From assembly GCF_033807715.1 (NCBI RefSeq), contig NC_084597.1:7072647-7136646 (forward strand): a stretch of DNA of 64,000 bases, in the 5' to 3' direction. The notes beneath the pieces were generated by a model that did not search any database, had not been told where the DNA came from, and saw nothing but the letters and a program-made list of their open reading frames with translations. The position numbers were made by a program, and so were the translations under genes. This document shows, piece after piece, positions 62,203 through 64,000 of this stretch. The first letter of the stretch is position 1, and each line of letters opens with the position of its first letter. The stretch is from Cololabis saira (taxonomy: Eukaryota > Chordata > Actinopteri > Beloniformes > Belonidae).

Positions 62203-63474
62203 TAGGGATGGGGATCCATTCAAATGTCAAGAATCGATTCGATTCCGATTCTTAAGATTCAGAATTAGGGGTGGGTATTGGGAAGGACCTCACGATACGA
62301 TACGCATCACGATACTTGAGCTACGATACGATACACATTGCGATATCCCGATTATGCGATATCCCGATTATTATATTCTACATAGTTCACCGAAAAATTT
62401 TAAAAATGCATTACACATCTTAAAATCCAAGTTGTATATATGTAATCAGATGATAGTGATGGATCTAAAAATCCGAGTTGCACGTTCATCAGATTATAGT
62501 GACAATTCATGGGACAAACTGAGTCAAAACAATGTTTTATTATAACTATACAAGCTAAAGTTACAACATATTTGTATATGTTTTTCATATTATTTACATC
62601 ATATGAAATTAACATTAAATTTAGTATGAGGTTGCTTTAATTATGTGGCAAATGATAATAAACACAAGAAAGATGGTACTAAAACCAAGGACAGCACAGT
62701 GATCAGTCAGTATAGATATAAAATCCATAAATAAATAAACCTCTGTCCATTATTTTTTCATTTTTTAAGGACAGGCAATTGTGTTATATAAAAAATAAAA
62801 TTATAAAATGAAATAAAAACGTGAAATAAAAACCTGAGCTCAGTGCAGGGGCCCTCCCAGGGTTGGTAGAGAGTGGCAATGCCCAGGACTGTCACTTAGG
62901 TAGGAGCACTGGGTGATATAATGGGAAAAAAAATCGGGGATAAAAAATATTTAAAAAAAAAAAAAATAAAAAAATCGATATTCAAATTTTTAATATCGAT
63001 ATTGAATCAGCTGGAAAAGTATCGCGATATATTGCCATATCAATATTTTTGCCCACCCCTATTCAGAATCGATTATCATGATTCGATCCGATTCAATATT
63101 GATTTGGGTTAGTGTTATTAAAACTGTTTTTTGGGCTGTTGCCTGAATTATATGACTGTAAAATAACTAGTGAAATAATAATTTCACAATAATTATTGTG
63201 AAATAACTAAGAAATAAATAACTCAAACAGGCCTTTCAATATCCATTTAAAGTGCAAAAAAGAAAGAAATTGCAACAGTTCAAGCAGTAAACAAATCATT
63301 TTAGCTTATCTAATTTATTCTGTCACCAGACACACATATTACCATGAAGCACCTAGCATTTCTCAGAAGTGTCATGACAAACTGTGTCTCCGACTACTGG
63401 GATTAAAGTTCAACAGGAGAAAATGTAATGATGAAAAAAAAAATCGGTCTTTATACATAAGAATCGATTTTTAG
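62203..63474. mobile_element. Second copy of the 60781-type MITE, interrupted
   Basis: Starts TAGGGATGGGGATCC and AAGAATCGATTCGATTCC, resumes after the nested element at 63070 and is cut again at 63475 by the AGTGATGCACCG element; its right end is not seen. Confidence 0.7.
62266..63061. mobile_element. hAT-like MITE (TAGGGGTGGGTATTGGG end), nested
   Basis: Ends TAGGGGTGGGTATTGGG and TTTTGCCCACCCCTA, exact 8-bp duplications TTCAGAAT (62258-62265, 63062-63069), inside the 62203 element. Confidence 0.88.
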
Positions 63475-64000
63475 TAGTGATGCACCGATTGTTCGGTAAC
63501 CGAAATTGTTCGGCCGAAAATGGCAAAAAAAAACACTTTCGGTGGTTCGGTGGAATAAGTGGGGAAAAAAAAAAAACAATTAAATAACGGCGTTGTAAAA
63601 TAAGGAAATAGACTGGCCGCTCCGTAACTGTTGCACCACAAACATAAATCGTTGGCCAACCAAAAACTAACCACATAAGAAATTTTACCAACATTCACCA
63701 GCAGGTGGAACCAAAACAACATAAATCAGTCTATTACAGGTGCGTTTAGATGAGGGAAAATCAAACAGAAGAGTGTGGAGTGAAGTGGTGCAAAACATGT
63801 CAGCAGTGTGGAAGTATTTTAGAGTGGCAAAGAAATAATACAAGAATGGCTGTTTGCAATGAATGTTCTGCTCAAATATCTAGAGGGGGCACATCTGCAA
63901 GTCTTTCAGCTACAAGTTTGATTTATCATTTGAAATGATAAAAAAACCCTGAGCGCTTTAATGCATTTTTATTGTTTTAAGGCCTATGTTACAATGTTCA
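63475..64000 (+). mobile_element. hAT element (AGTGATGCACCG ends) with BED-finger remnant, cut by window end
   Basis: Starts TAGTGATGCACCGATTG. The + strand at about 63800-63938 encodes NTRMAVCNECSAQISRGG, the same BED finger as at 47160-47295 but with frame breaks. The far end is beyond the window. Confidence 0.75.

Overview
The window looks like nuclear DNA from a teleost (ray-finned) fish. It holds two spliced vertebrate genes on the + strand and is otherwise crowded with fish-type transposable elements: hAT-like MITEs with 8-bp target duplications, PIF/Harbinger elements, Tc1/mariner MITEs, L2-like LINEs and very long microsatellites. No tRNA, rRNA, CRISPR array or viral gene was recognised.

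Layout. 1-7000: repeat-rich upstream DNA ending in a 46-bp satellite. 7674-14354: klf4, a Krüppel-like zinc-finger transcription factor. Five coding exons can be joined in frame to 444 codons; the 3'UTR runs to about 15.3 kb. 15.35-29.4 kb: intergenic DNA made largely of MITEs, a Harbinger element with remnants of both its proteins, and LINE fragments. 29.64-29.83 kb: probable promoter and 5'UTR exon of nop14. 31046-62008: fourteen coding exons of nop14, a small-subunit processome protein of the nucleolus. The last exons lie beyond the window. Every long nop14 intron is enlarged by transposons; four introns shrink to about 83-110 bp or are still that small once the insertions are removed.

Main points of interest. 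(1) A hAT element in nop14 intron 8 inserted exactly on the 5' splice site; its 8-bp duplication made two donors, and the upstream one takes its T from the transposon. (2) One MITE family (TIR TAGGGATGGGCGG) carries a (TTTC)n array inside it. Four copies have recognisable 8-bp duplications, and sizes range from 385 bp to 3.8 kb. (3) nop14 exon 14 shows two one-base insertions in homopolymers, meaning assembly error or a damaged allele. (4) A 23-bp minisatellite of nearly 100 copies grew inside the coding part of a LINE and keeps all three frames of one strand open for about 600 codons. (5) A proline-coding CCCCCAGAA-type minisatellite starts a few bases after the exon 12 donor.

klf4 and nop14 have unrelated jobs (transcriptional control of cell identity; 18S rRNA maturation) and appear to be simple neighbours with separate promoters.
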